64,000 nucleotides of DNA from Adineta vaga. Lineage: Eukaryota > Rotifera. Positions within the stretch are counted from its first letter, which is position 1, and each line of letters begins with the position of its first letter. Below, one piece after another: positions 1-12,913 of the stretch. The stretch spans positions 8,556,001-8,620,000 of the forward strand of contig CP075496.1 in assembly GCA_021613535.1 (NCBI GenBank), read 5' to 3'. The position numbers were made by a program, and so were the translations under genes. Below the pieces are notes generated by a model that was not told the origin of the DNA, ran no database searches, and worked only from the letters and a program-made list of their open reading frames with translations.

Positions 1-416
1 CAAATTTATCCGTTGTGAAATTTAAATTACCAACCAGATCAAAAATTCAAACAAATTTCATTAAACATATTCATTTGAAGCGATTAATTATCAATATGAA
101 TTACGATGAATATCCATGGGATGATAGTATTTTAGAAAGTTATTTATTATGTGTACCGAATCTTGAACAGTTGAAAATATCTCGATCAGTATCGTCAATA
201 AATTCGAATATAATGCAACAGTTACAATGTTATGATTGGCTTTTATCAATTATTTCTAGTCATTTATCAAAACTTGATCGACTTAAGTTTGATTTATGTG
301 TTCGCCGGTCTCAGGAATTAATTGAATTGAATTTTCAAGACATTTGTAGTCAATTGAAAAGACAGTTTTATCATGTTTATAAAAATCGATATGAAAGTCG
401 ATTGGTTGTTTTTTGA
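1..416 (+). CDS. C-terminal part of an F-box/LRR-like protein (partial)
   Basis: An open frame enters from the left edge and stops at 414-416, so only the last ~138 residues are present. The sequence is leucine/isoleucine-rich with irregular LRR-like spacing and phrases such as VPNLEQLKIS and SHLSKLDRLKFD. These resemble the C-terminal half of the complete F-box gene at 52262-53242, where a short WLLSI-type helix is followed by a residual LRR. No F-box is visible because the N-terminus lies outside the window. By family it would be a substrate-recognition protein, but no function can be assigned from this fragment. Confidence 0.55.
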   Translation, partial: NLSVVKFKLPTRSKIQTNFIKHIHLKRLIINMNYDEYPWDDSILESYLLCVPNLEQLKISRSVSSINSNIMQQLQCYDWLLSIISSHLSKLDRLKFDLCVRRSQELIELNFQDICSQLKRQFYHVYKNRYESRLVVF

Positions 417-715
417 GAATTTTATTTCAATTCGTTTTTCTTGTAAATACGTTCGTTTTTATAACATTGAATAGTTTTAGTAGTTTTGTAAATTTGAATA
501 AATAAAATAATCACTGCAATAAGATCTTACCGTGAAATCAAGAGAGATACGATCACAACATTCTCTAATGACATCTGTAGATATTTTCATGTTACTGTTG
601 GATTATACTATGCACCATTCATAAATTGACTTGACAGTAGACAAGCACTCACTGGGCACACACACATATTGCTATTTTTCGCACGCAATATAAAAATAGA
701 TTTCTTTTTATTCAG

Positions 716-1312
716 ATGTTTCCATTACTTCGTCGTTTCATATCGATACCAAAACAATCGATTCGTTCATTTCATTCATTCGATGAAATAACACCTGCAA
801 AATATATCTCAACTCGTCTTCAAAATGGTATCGGTTCTCGATATGTTTGTCAATTACAACGTTTAACGATTCAAATATGTAAAGAATTTCGTTCATCCTA
901 TGGTACTCGAGAATGGATTGCTAATGATTTAACTGCATTTGCTCGTCAACATCCATATGTAGTTATATATGTTCAGCCACGTCGTCATCGAGCACCAAAT
1001 TTAATTGGAGAATATTTGAGTGGTGATCGTCAATGGATTCCTCTTTCAAATTGTGATCGACATCATGTTAATTGGTGGATACATACTCTCTTAACACAAC
1101 AAGGTGATCCACAATGGCGATTATTAAAACAAATGCATACTGATTCCCCTTCAACTCAAGGTGTATGGACACCATTCACAAATAAATCCATTGATCGAAC
1201 ATTGAGAACATATCCTGATCAAGATCTTATTGAAATGGAATATCCACAAATGACAGCAACACAGCAAATCAAAGAATTATTTGAACAACAGAAACTAGAT
1301 AAAACTACATAA
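716..1312 (+). CDS. MRPL43: Mitochondrial large ribosomal subunit protein mL43
   Basis: A 198-residue single-exon frame with a basic, hydrophobic mitochondrial-targeting-like N-terminus (LLRRFISIPK...). Hallmarks of the L43/S25-type thioredoxin-like fold are visible: NGIGSRYVCQLQRLTIQ near residues 37-53, an ARQHP-VVIYVQPR strand around 82-95, and the family signature HTDSPSTQGVWTPFTNK near 141-157 (compare HTDNPSIQGQWHPFTNK in vertebrates, as known of the family). It is a structural protein of the mitochondrial 39S/54S subunit. The ATG at 716 gives the expected length and presequence. Confidence 0.93.
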   Translation: MFPLLRRFISIPKQSIRSFHSFDEITPAKYISTRLQNGIGSRYVCQLQRLTIQICKEFRSSYGTREWIANDLTAFARQHPYVVIYVQPRRHRAPNLIGEYLSGDRQWIPLSNCDRHHVNWWIHTLLTQQGDPQWRLLKQMHTDSPSTQGVWTPFTNKSIDRTLRTYPDQDLIEMEYPQMTATQQIKELFEQQKLDKTT

Positions 1313-1532
1313 ATTTTGATACATTTTTTTTGTAGAATCATTCAGTTAACATATGAGCGTGTTTACTAGATTGATTTCTAATGTTATTAAAGAAAATGTT
1401 TTTCGTTTTTTCTTTTTTTAGATTTATGAAATTATCGAAGATAAACATGGTCTTCATGTAATCAACTCATCTCTTGTCTGTAGACATTACATACCATGTT
1501 TTCCACTAAAGATTTCAACAGATCCATAATCA

Positions 1533-3090
1533 ATGCCACTATTCTATCCAACTATTTTTCAACATAGTTTTCGTCGACTTGTTCAACGATGTACTTCAAT
1601 TGATTTTCGTCAATCTTTTACCACTCTATGTTTATTTTTTCTTCTTTCTTTTCTTACTTCAATCATTGTTAATCTTCTAATACCATTTATCGTTATTAAA
1701 CCTTCAACACCGTCAATCTCATCATCATCATCACTTAGTCTACTCTCATCCGGTCATGTTTTCTTTCCACCGGGTGTAACATCGTTACAATGTTCATCAC
1801 CAAAACGACATGAATTACAAGCACATCATCATCATCATCCTCAACACGAATCGTTGAATATAAAACGAAAATATACTAAAGATCAAACGAAACAAAAGAA
1901 CGTGTCCAGTGGTAAGTGTTCGCTCAATGTTCTTCAACTATGTCATTCAACGAAAGAATTCGAATCTTTTTCATGTAGATCTTCGACAAGAAGCAGAAAC
2001 TGCACTTCATCTTGCTCTTCGTTTAATCATCGAAAACAAATATGAAAAAGCACGGAAAGTTTTTGAACATGCTTTGACACTTGATCCTTATAATTCCGAA
2101 ATTCTTGTTGAATATGGTCAATTTCTTGAACATCATCATAAAGATTTAATTCATGCTGATAGTCTATATACACGTGCACTTTTTAAACAGCCTACCAATC
2201 CTCGTGCTCTAGAATTAAAACAACGTACACTACCATTAGTTGAAGAGATTGATCAAAAACATTTTACATTTATTGATAATCTTCTCCAAGAACTCTATCG
2301 AATTCCAGATACAAATCCTTCTTTACGACGTGCTAAACGTGATGCTTATTATTTACATATTTATCATACAAATGCAATCGAAGGTAATACATTAAATCTT
2401 CGTGAAACTCGTCATATTGTTGAAACACGAATGGCCATTGGCGGAAAATCTCTTATTGAACAACAAGAAGTTCTTGGACTTGATTTAGCTTTACAATATG
2501 TTAATTGTACATTAGTAAATCGTCTTGGATCAATTAAACGTGAAGATATTTTTGAAATTCATCGACGAGTTTTAGGTTTTGTTGATCCAGTTCAAGCCGG
2601 TCAATTACGTGAACATCAAGTTTATGTTGGATCATTTGTTCCGCCTGCTGCACATGAAGTCGAAGCATATCTGGATGATTTTCTACTTTGGTTAAATTCA
2701 TTAGAAGATACACGAGATCTTCATGCAATTGAATTAGCTGCTATTGCACATTATAAATTTGTTTATATTCATCCATTTATTGATGGAAATGGTCGAACAG
2801 GACGTTTATTAATGAATTTAATTTTGATGCGATCAGGATTTCCACCTGTGATTATTAAGAAATCGGAACGTTTAGCATATTATTCTTATTTAGATCAAGC
2901 AAATGATGGTGATTTACGACCATTGATACGTTTCATTGCTCGATGTACAGAAAGAACATTAACAGAATATATTCATCAATCTCAACCAACAAAAACTACT
3001 GGACATGAATTAAGTTTAACAGATGAAGATGATGATAACGATGACGATGGAAGAAGTTTATTCGAAGAACGTGTTATCATAGTAGATTGA
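1533..3090 (+). CDS. FICD: FICD/HYPE-type protein adenylyltransferase (ER AMPylase)
   Basis: Two exons (1533-1911, 1979-3090) around a 67-nt intron encode 496 residues, close to animal FICD (~458). One hydrophobic anchor lies at about residues 30-56. A low-complexity stretch with a poly-His run follows, then TPR-like helices (KARKVFEHALTLDPYNSEIL) and the Fic core. The catalytic motif HPFIDGNGRTGR starts near H391. The autoinhibitory motif TNAIEGN is near 257-263, with its glutamate intact. In animals FICD is a type II ER-lumen enzyme that AMPylates and de-AMPylates the chaperone BiP. A clear AATAAA polyadenylation signal follows the stop near 3208. Confidence 0.93.
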
Positions 3091-3554
3091 AAGAAAGAAG
3101 AAAAGAAAAACAGTGATCATGTATATATATTGAAGATCTATTTTGATTATTTTTTCCCGACCCTTTGTTTGAATGTACTACACTCTGTTATGATATGAGA
3201 ATTATTGAATAAAACCAAATAAAAATATCAAGAATTTTTAGAACTAAAGAAAATTGGAATAGAAACACTCAAATTCAATACGTACAATGAATAATTTCTT
3301 AGATTGCAGCAGAAATCAATACCTCTAATAAAGATTTCTCAAAGTGCAATGAAAATGATATGTCTGCATTTATGTTAAATACAAAAAGACTCGCTAGCAT
3401 CTATCATTCTATGTACAAAAGAAAGAACGATTTCAACTGTCTTACCATTTCGTTATGTTTTTTTCTTCTTTTCTCTCGTCCGTCATCTATTTTTCATCAC
3501 ATATATAAATCGTTCATAAGCGACCACGTGATACATATCTGACTATATTCTATC
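3091..3554. other. Gap between FICD and the zinc-binding candidate
   Basis: Contains the FICD 3' UTR with AATAAA and the promoter side of the next gene. A 60-codon frame at 3360-3542 has no recognisable features. No RNA gene or repeat was seen. Confidence 0.5.
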
Positions 3555-4764
3555 ATGCTGAAAACGTTTTCTGGTAGAGGATATTGTACACAACCAACAT
3601 GTTTTCCGGTTTTGGGTGCTCCACCGATTCTTGTTTTTCTATGTAAAACACATTGTCGACATATGTTATGTTATAGACATTGGCTTTCTCATCAAACAAC
3701 AGAAATCGAACATGAACAAGATATGGATCATTCATCTTCAAGTACATATATCTTCATCGAGAGTTGAGCATTTAAAACATTCATGTTTTGTATTGTTTAG
3801 CTGTGACATTGGATTCAGATATTGAAGAACAAGAAAATGTTCCTGATCTTTTGAAAGAATGTACCAATCAAGAAGAACATCAATTACCGAAAACGAATGT
3901 TTATTATTCGACTTCATCGCCTGAAAATATCGATTATTTCGAAGATGATGAAAATAAAGATATAGTTACGTCGTTTATGTAAGAATTTTCTTGAAAGAGA
4001 TTTTCTCTGATTGGTTCATTTGAAATTTAGTAATGCAAAAGAAATTGAATGGTGGAACGAAATAACACCTTGGAAAAATGGTGAAAGTAAGCTTAGAATA
4101 AAAACTATTACAAAAAAAGTATTCCTTTTTTTTGTCATTCAGATTTCAATATGAAAACAATAACCAAAGGATCAAGCGATGATGGTAAGATGATATTGGA
4201 ATTTATTTATTGATGAAATCATCTTTTTTTCCCTCTTCAGAATATATTTATAATGATCCAAATAATAAAACAGATGATTCAGATTATGATATCAAAGGAA
4301 AGCGAAGAGTATTAAAGAAAAAACTTAGTCCATCTACAGTATGTCGTTCATATGCGGGTGAATGTCCGTTAACATTCGATGGAGCATTTGGTTTATTCCA
4401 AGAATATCATCAACATCAATTATGTACAACATCGAAACATTCGAACAAAAAAATATGTCTCTATCAACATTTCAATTCTAAACACGGTTTTAAACGTCAA
4501 ATATCAATTCGTCTTGTTAAAGCAATGATTCATCAAGAAGATCCGTCTAAAAGCAGATTATTTTCTTTAATAACTGATACACCATCAACATTATTCGATC
4601 CATTTCATAAAGTTAAATGTCCATTGGCAACAAATAATCATATAACAAATACACCATGTTTAACTCAAGAAATTACTCGAAAAAGTGTTCGACGACATTT
4701 ATCAGGTGTACATCGATTAGATCAAGAAACTATTAATAAACTCATGAAACAAATGAATAAATAG
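3555..4764 (+). CDS. Cys/His-rich, probably zinc-binding protein of unknown family
   Basis: Five exons (3555-3741, 3801-3978, 4031-4086, 4143-4184, 4241-4764) with GT-AG introns of 52-59 nt join in frame to 328 residues. The N-terminus has closely spaced metal ligands (C-x4-C ... C-x3-H-C-x-H-x2-C-x2-H-x3-H). A long acidic linker follows (about residues 62-180), with the tryptophan-containing phrase EWWNEITPWK. The C-terminal half carries two related modules, each opening with CPL and ending in C/H ligands (C-x7-H-x5-C and H-x4-H types; last motif RRHLSGVHRL). This suggests a nucleic-acid or ubiquitin-pathway zinc protein, but I do not recognise the family. Splice joins were checked by phase. 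Confidence 0.6.
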
Positions 4765-5116
4765 TAAAAGATGAAGTTTCGTTTTTGTTGTTTTTCTTTT
4801 ATTGTACATGTAGTTTTTTTTCTTTTTCATTTGTTTGTTTTTTAAACGAAAAGAGATTCGAGTCATATGAAATATTGAAATTCTTGTTATAATAGTTATA
4901 GTCCTAAGATTTTATTAATAACAAAAGAAGATAAGCAAAAGAGAAATAACTTCGAAATAAGAGTCATATACATCTTTATTTGGTTGTAAAAGATTCTTCG
5001 ATATGATAGTTCAATCGAACTCAGAACTCGACGACTAGAAAAACGAATGAAAAATGAAAACAAAAAATAATGATAATTAATTACCACCGGTAATAAATAT
5101 AAAAATATTCCCTTTA

Positions 5117-8100
5117 TCACTTCATGTGTTTATCTTCTGTTTCTGATCTTTTCTCTGTATACTCTCTTGCATCAGTTGTTGCAGATCTTGTTGTCGTCAG
5201 CGTTTCTTGTTGTTGTTGTTGTTGTTCTTCTTCTTCTTGTTGTTTGATAATGACAGGAATTTCAACTTGTTGTGATGGAACAGCAGTATTATTTGCTGAT
5301 AATGATTGATTAGCAGAAACAATTGCAGCACGAACTATTTTATCCAATGCCGAACGATAGGCATCGATATTATTCAGTTGACCACCAGAATTTGCAGCTG
5401 TTAAATTAAGACTAGCAAATAATTGTGAAGTAATTTCATCAACAGATTTATTGTCGTCTAAAAGAAGGTTGAGAATTGTAAATAATAGAATAGAAATCGA
5501 AAATAAGGAAGCATCAGTCTAACTCTAAGTTTCAACAGATTACTTTCAGCGTTGAATTTCAATGAATACATCATTTGCTTCCATGACAATACGTTTCTAC
5601 TTTATGTATTCATAAATTATCTGTTTACAATGTATGTTTGTACTACTAATTCGGTTAAGATATAAGCATTCAACTCTTGTTCTCTAATTTGATGTATATA
5701 CATACCGGTTTCAATAAAACGTTCAAATTGAATAACAGATGGTTTTTCTATTGTTTCTGTATCTTGATATTTCTCTCGTTGTAGAATTTTCAATTCGAAT
5801 TCTTTTAATTTCTTCGGTATCATTGGACATAACTTCTTCTTTTCAAACCATTTTATTTGTCCATAAATCCATGGATCATTCGTTTGATCATAAGGTTCTA
5901 CAAGACTTTCTAGAACTTCAATTTGTTCGTAGAAACTTTCTTTTAAGAGTTTTTCTTCGCCCATAAAAACAATTAAATTTGGATATTTTGTCAATAAATG
6001 TAATAAATGAAATGCTTCGTCTTTAAACATTAATACAACTGGTATATGAACATTATTATTTCCATCACCAGTCATCGAAAATATTCCATTTGTTGACGAT
6101 TTCAATGATGTATTATGATCAATAACGATTCCACCAACAGCATGAATACTTTCTAATCGACGAGCTTTTTCAATAAACATACAATCACCACGTCGAACAA
6201 TACCAATACGTGAATAAAGATAATAGGAAGAAAATAAATGTGAACAAGCGGAGAAAGGTTGAGCAACATACAATTGAGCAAATATCTACAAAGAAAACTA
6301 GGTTTTTTAAAAAATCTTCTCTATTCTAAAAAGATTTCTTTACTCCTGATTTGCCATACAATTGTTTTCCAAATTGAGCAGAACTAACTGTGAAACTGAG
6401 TAATTTTGGTTCTGATATGTTTGTTAATGGAATAACGGTTAATGGCATATGATAAGTTGATTCCAATGGCGATTGATTTGATTCAGTGATATTTTTCATC
6501 ATATCCATCATTTCTTGAATAAAAAGAAGACCATTTTCAGCATCTTCACGGGATGCTGCATTAGCGGAATTATGAATCAATTGAATGCCTAAGTGAAAAA
6601 GAAAACAAGTATGAGTAGGAAAAGAAATATTCATTGATTTCTTACGGCCATCAGTCATCGTTTGAATTTGAATGCCCATTTGTGATAATTGTGTGACATG
6701 TTCAGGATTAGCAGCAGAGAATTCTGACGCTATCAAACGACGATGAGTTTCACTGAAAATAAAATCATTCATATTTCAATTATTAAATCAATTCTACTAT
6801 TACTTTCTCGGTGGTTTTTCTAGTTCAATTGCTGATGTTGTTGTTATTGTTTCAGTCATATCTTGATCACCACGGATATTTCTTCTTAATTGTTCTTTAT
6901 ATTGATGTGAGTTTAATTGATCATCCATAGCTGGACATTGATTATATTTGGCTCGTTTTTCATTCAATGGTTCTGTCAATGAAAGATTCTTTTGTTCATA
7001 AAGACGTGCTGATAGCAAAGTTTTTTGATCAAATTCTTTTTGTAATGTTGCATTTATATTAAATAATGATAAATCGATTGGAATAAGGTGTGCTTCTGTT
7101 GAAAAAATAAATTGATCAACATCAATGTAACGATGTGGACTTGGATCAAATAATAAATAAAGATATTTGAATGTTTCAGCTAGAACAAAGGAATCCATCC
7201 GATCTTCTTGTTGACCTGTAGATACATCTGATATAGCAGCATAACCACATGGAACACGGGCATGTTGTTCTAAATTATTCAATATTGTACGGCCAACTTC
7301 AAGATAATGAGGATCACCAGTAGCCTAAAATGAAAAATAATCGATTTGTATTAGAATTCCGATTGCACTTCTTTTGTTATACTTTGTAGAGGAAATAAGT
7401 TGATTCAACAAATTCAGGTCGTAATGGATGAGAATTCCAGTGAATTCGATAATCTGTTGTGAATGCTTCAGGTAAAAATTTATGTTTTTTCACAACTTGA
7501 TAGAGCATTTCATGCAATTCAATGGCTGGCTTTATATCACCTGTCATTACTTGTAATCCAGGCCAAAATGCTAATAAAGCATCCATATGATTTTTAGCTA
7601 ATCGATATGGTTGATGCATATGAACATTAACCATGGCAACGCCTTGTTGAACATAGGACATAATAGAAGAATAATGTTCTTGAAAACGAGATAGATAATC
7701 TGTATTTTTCTCTCCTAATAAAACGTAAGCTTTAAATAAATATTCATAATAAGAATCAATGCCAGCGCCAATGCCTGCTTCTCGAACAATCCAATCACCT
7801 GAATGAACATTTAATATTGTGCCCATTAAATTTGATTGTCGATGTCGCCGTTCCCATAGATAAGACATAGCACGATCAGCGTATTGTTGAAATAAATAAT
7901 TACCTGTTAATCGTGATAAAGTAGCCCACTCCAATATTAATGTTCCTGCACATGCTGTACAAGTAAAACGTTCACGATCACTTTTCGATAATGTTAAATC
8001 AATTCCATAACGAAGATTAACACGTGGCAACGGTAAACCACTTGTAGTGTTAAATGCAGGTAATAAACGAATACCTAAATCATGTGCTAAAACTAATAAT

Positions 8101-8839
8101 TCATCACGGTACCAAGATAAACGTAATGGATGATGAGAATTAATATATTTCGCTGAAATATGACCACCTAGAAGACCACTACAAATACAAATCATTATAA
8201 AATATTTTTCAAACGAATATTTGTAAACTATCTTAATCACTTACCCGATCATACGAATATTGGTTTCAAAAACAGAAACAATCACATCACGATCAAAAGA
8301 AACATGTTGAATAACTTGACGAAGAGCTTGTTCAAATTCATCAAACATTCCAAGCACCTAAATATATATATATATATATTCCTTCATTTAAAATCCAATA
8401 TTTTCATTCTTTACCGCTAATGTATCCAAACTATCAACAAGTGTTAAAGAAAAACTAGAATAGAACGAAAATAAGTCATGTGTTTACGGAGAAAATACCT
8501 ATTTACTTTCCAAGAGCATCATCAATATCACCGCGAGATGTTTCGGAACCACGATATCGGCCTTTACAACTACAAATCAAAATAGTTTGCAAACTTTCCA
8601 AAAAATTCATTTCTTTTACCTTAATGGCATTAATTCATCAGCAGGATAAGCATATTTCTACAAGATAATTATCATATGAAATTCACAACAAACGATAAAA
8701 TTGATTTGCTTACCATATAAGATCCAAAACCATGTTTAAACATATCAATAACTTGTAAACGAAGTTTGGATTGTTCTTCCGGTAACATACCAGCAATAGC
8801 GGATATAAGAAAAAGTATTTGGAAAATTCTGATGAACAT
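5117..8839 (-). CDS. EDEM3: ER degradation-enhancing alpha-mannosidase-like protein 3 (GH47 + PA domain)
   Basis: Minus-strand gene of about a dozen exons with short introns. It starts at 8839 with a signal peptide ([17 protein letters not shown]). The GH47 (alpha/alpha)7-barrel runs through phrases such as [32 protein letters not shown] and [17 protein letters not shown] protease-associated (PA) domain follows (ACSHLF...[17 protein letters not shown]), which separates EDEM3 from EDEM1/2. The tail is Gln/Glu-rich low complexity (5180-5260). EDEM3 trims mannose from misfolded glycoproteins for ERAD. The visible C-terminus ends KHMK rather than the KDEL retrieval signal usual in vertebrate EDEM3. 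Exon joins between about 5460 and 5710 could not be resolved with certainty. Confidence 0.93.
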
Positions 8840-10152
8840 TTTCTTTGATTAAAACTTGAATAAAAAATAAAATATAAACAATATAGATATGAAAGAGAAC
8901 AGAACAAATATTGTTCACATACGTGTTCTGAACTGGTTTATACTACTTAGTAGTTAGTAGTAGAGGAAAAAAAGAATAGAAACAATATTATAAATTCGTT
9001 TTTATTAGTAGTTACACATATGCAAATAGAGACACCACATGTTGGACTTTTTCGCCTACAAAATGATTTAATAAAGAAAGAAAAAAAGAAGTTATTTGTG
9101 TTTTCGTTTGATTTATTAATGATTGATAATAATCTCAAGTTGTAAATCGAACGAACGAAAAAAATATTTTCTATGTATGATTCTGATGGGATATACATAT
9201 GAACGAATGAGTCTACAAATAAGAAGGTTTTTATAGAGATGTCACTTTAGTACAGATGAAAATTGATCTTGAATATTTTGTTCATGAAATGTCTTTACAA
9301 ATGATAACATATATAGATGCCATTTAATAACAAGATTTGAATTTCAATACTTGATCCATGCTATCCTCTCGTGTTCAAGAAGACACAAATACAATCATCA
9401 TCTACTATAATTACCTTTATTCGTAATTTATTTTTATTTGAAACTTTCCTCATTTGAACTCTTTTCAACAAATTACTATTTAAAAAAAACTGCAATTGAA
9501 CCAAATATTTCGTTACAAACAAAAGAGATTGAGACGTATGGTTTTGTTATGACGCCAACGCATATTATGAGAATTAACAATTTGAGGAAATCACCGGACG
9601 TCTTCTTTATATATAATTGACTTGCAATACGGCAATGTATATTAAAACAACTTAGACGAAAACATGAAAATACATGGCAGAAATATCAGATTCTTTTCTT
9701 AGGATTAACCGGGAAAATTAATGAAATTACGAACAATCATCAAAATCTTTCCACGTTTTAAAAAGAAGCTTATTGCTCCGAACATAGATTTCATCTTATT
9801 AAGGACTACTTACTCTACATCGATAGACCATCAAAACTTTGCGCTCTTCGTACTATCATATTAATATAACTATTTTAAAAAAAGTAATCAGTATTTGGAT
9901 TAAAATAATGTCTTTATAATTAATTTTAATCATTCCTTTTTATACGGTATTTAAAAAGTATGTCATGTGCCAAGTTGTTACATAAGATCGCATTAACATA
10001 ATCAGTATATCTTTTTTTTATAATGATTATGTCAAACGAAGACATTTCTTAGAACATATAAGAACTCATTTGATTGGTGGAATAAATATATGCGAAATTT
10101 ATTTTTAAAGATGAATAGAAGGGTGAGGGTTTGATACATATATGATAAGTTT
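8840..10152. other. Gene-free stretch between EDEM3 and a GPCR
   Basis: AT-rich, with many stop codons in all frames. Short frames (8947-9198, 9438-9620) lack any domain-like composition. No tRNA-like or repeat structure was recognised. Confidence 0.5.
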
Positions 10153-11280
10153 TTATTGTTGTGTTCCAGTTTTATTAACTCGATTCGATTTCATCAACGT
10201 ACTTAATAATGCATGAGGTTGCTTTATTGCTAATTGTGCTTGTATACGTCTAGGTAGTAATTTCTTTATACTTTTGATGAATATTTTTCGAAATAAATGG
10301 CAAGATATAATTGAAAGATAAAATGATTTAACACTATTTATGTAATATAAATAATTGCTTAATGTAAAAGCAAAAAATATAATCGCCGATTGATCCATAC
10401 TTCGGAAATTATTGCTAGTAGTTGTAAAATATATGTATGTACCAATCCATTGTAATGAAAAGAAACTGGTGACGAATACTTGAGTAATTATCATACCAAT
10501 AAATTGATTTCGAAAACTTTGTTGATTAGCTACACCCATTCCAGCCTATGATAAAAAGAAGTGACATAAACGACCCGAAAAAGAAAATGATACATCATAT
10601 CTATCGTATATACTTACCACACGTCGACGACTTTGACGAATATTTCGATAAGTAAGCAAGACAAATATGAACATCGATATTGGTTGAATCAGACCAATAA
10701 ATATAACATAAAAAATAAATGTGGTTCTTGGTTCAGCTGTTGTACATAAAATACCATATGATGTATTAAAAAGAATAGGAGCATAGAGTGAACAAAGAGC
10801 ACTGCTTATGATCACAAAAATAATGATCCATGGTGTATTCTTAAGTACATTTAATCGCCGCATAGGTGATGCATGACTGGATGTTGCTGCAAATCGATCA
10901 ATAATTGCCATCAATGAAAAATTGATTGATAAATGCGGTAGAAATACCAGCAGAAAATAGTAGATACCACATGTTATTGATGATACAAACCATGCAATAA
11001 TGATCTGATATTTATTAGCAAGATACATTGGTAATAAATTTATTGAGAGATTCATAATATCGATGATTGATCCACAAAGTGAATAGATACAGCAGGTATT
11101 GTAGCGAAGTTCAGCTTGAAGATAAGTAAAAAGATTTCCAATGAATCCCACCAAACCCAAGATAAGAAAAATCAGTGGCAAATAAACAAGACCATTTTCA
11201 ATGATTAGATTTAATTCATCACTAATCGATTTTGATACTTGAAAAATATTGTTCATACCTGTTGTATTGTTTGCTTCCAT
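10153..11280 (-). CDS. Rhodopsin-like 7TM receptor (orphan GPCR)
   Basis: Two exons (11280-10618 and 10545-10153) joined in phase 0 across a 72-nt intron give 351 residues. The N-terminus carries NxT/NxS-type glycosylation sites (NNTTG). Seven hydrophobic helices can be traced, beginning with TM1 LGLVGFIGNLFTYL (the GN motif of class A TM1). A TM3-end motif IDRFAAT stands in the DRY position. The intracellular loop 3 RNIRQSRRRVV is basic, with the intron at its end. TM7 has SNYLYYINSVKSFYLSI in place of NPxxY. It belongs to the large divergent class of bdelloid FMRFamide/peptide-receptor-like GPCRs; no ligand can be inferred. Confidence 0.8.
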
Positions 11281-12845
11281 TTGACTGAAATCTCAAAAAG
11301 TTATATTACTTTTACAATCTAAAATTGTTATATATTTATAAGGGTCCAAAAATTAATCAGATGATATTCTTAGAATTAATACGTTTTTCTGATAAACATC
11401 GTTTGCACAAGACCAGATTATGTTCGAAGAAGATTTTCATCTAATTTTTCAATCATATCATTATCGAGCTTAATTTCATATTTCAACAAATCATCTAAAC
11501 AGTAGAGAAAGATTACGAACAATAAACAATCTTATCAAAAACCAGTATGTAGCCGCGTAAAGTAATATATGTACTTAAAATACGTTGAATTCTCTAAGTT
11601 TGGTAAAAATAATTTCATTGATATTTATAATTTCTCATTTATTTCCAGGGAAAAAAAGTGACAACGTAGAATTATTAGAAAACTCATTTTCCGAATTATT
11701 CATCATTTAAAATCCATCTTTATCTGCCGATTTCATTATCACTATTTTATATATTGTAGCCAAATAGCAGTAAAATATGTCAAAGGTAAGATTTTGAGCC
11801 ACTCTTTATCTGATTGTTCTATATATCATACTAGAAGTTCTTGACATATGTGCGTAAAGTTCATATCGTAGAAAGTCATTGATTCGGGAGACTATATCTA
11901 TCGAATATTTCTACTAAGATCGAGTCGAACAATGTTGTTAAATTGTTTTGATAGAATTACTTCGTTTGTAATCGAAATGTATTATTTTTCAATATGTTTA
12001 AAACGAAATCCCTATCAGGCAGTACATTTCCATATGCGTATGTAGTGATTAAATACATTCGAATTGTACACTGGCTGACTATTACTTGTTTTCTCTTTCG
12101 TTCTATTTTCGATTCAGACGTCAATTTGTCTTTCACACTTAAAGTAAATATTTATTACCTCAATATGATTCATCATTAACATGTACTCTTGCAACTTTCA
12201 CTAAAATTTACAGATAAGGACGTCCACGTGTGTTGTTTCTCTCATTTAGAATTTATTTTGTAATCTTGCTTCTTTTTTTGTTATTCTATTTTAGTTTACA
12301 TAAAATATGAAAACATCTTGTCAATTTTGATTTATTCAATGTTATTGATTCTTTTCAATATATTGATTTATTTCATCATCGATTTAATTATCTTCTGTTC
12401 TTTTCTATTCGAACATATGGCAGTGATTTTAAACCTTTCAACGAATTTAATTTTAACATTATTTATCAATAATATTTTCCATTGAAAAAAGAACACATCT
12501 CTTATTATTATCAAATCATCGTCCATATTCCATGAATGTATTCTTCACATGATAATAGAAGATGAAGATGTCAATGAAAACTACCTAAACTTTGTATTGA
12601 TTGTACGTATATATGATTGTAAATATTTTTCGTTATAGAATAATCGATTACATGATTCTCATGAAGTTTTTAATTATCTCTTTTGCATCAGTGAAATCTA
12701 TGAAACGTTCACATCAACAGTAGACATCTTAGAAAACATCAGAGAAAGTTCAATCATTGTAGTTAAGTTTCATTGACGAATACGAACAACAATAATTCAT
12801 GTGTTTAATATCGTTTTCCTTGCATTTCTGAATTTAAATTTAATT
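11281..12845. other. Gene-free stretch before the histone group
   Basis: About 1.5 kb of AT-rich sequence with only short, compositionally random frames (e.g. 11994-12179). No repeat, RNA gene or pseudogene was recognised. Confidence 0.5.
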
Positions 12846-12861
12846 AGCCCTAAAGAGGGCT
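12846..12861 (-). terminator. Histone 3' stem-loop (H2A)
   Basis: On the minus strand a 6-bp stem AGCCCT/AGGGCT closes a 4-nt loop CTTT, preceded by CCCAACAG and located 52 nt past the H2A stop. Its position and its match to the elements after H2B and H4 identify it as the replication-dependent histone mRNA 3'-processing stem-loop. Confidence 0.9.
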
Positions 12862-12913
12862 GTTGGGTTTTGAAATATATCTTGATGTTATGATATGATT
12901 AAGTCAAGCATAT

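Noticed and set aside
2534-2728. Minus-strand frame inside FICD
   Set aside because: Shadow of the Fic-domain coding sequence on the other strand.
3360-3542. 60-codon frame upstream of the zinc-binding candidate
   Set aside because: Random hydrophobic composition, in UTR/promoter context, no splice link to the next gene found.
8361-8381. AT dinucleotide run inside an EDEM3 intron
   Set aside because: Ordinary microsatellite in an AT-rich genome; no functional implication.
11994-12179. 61-codon plus-strand frame upstream of the histone group
   Set aside because: No domain, isolated, compositionally like the surrounding non-coding DNA.
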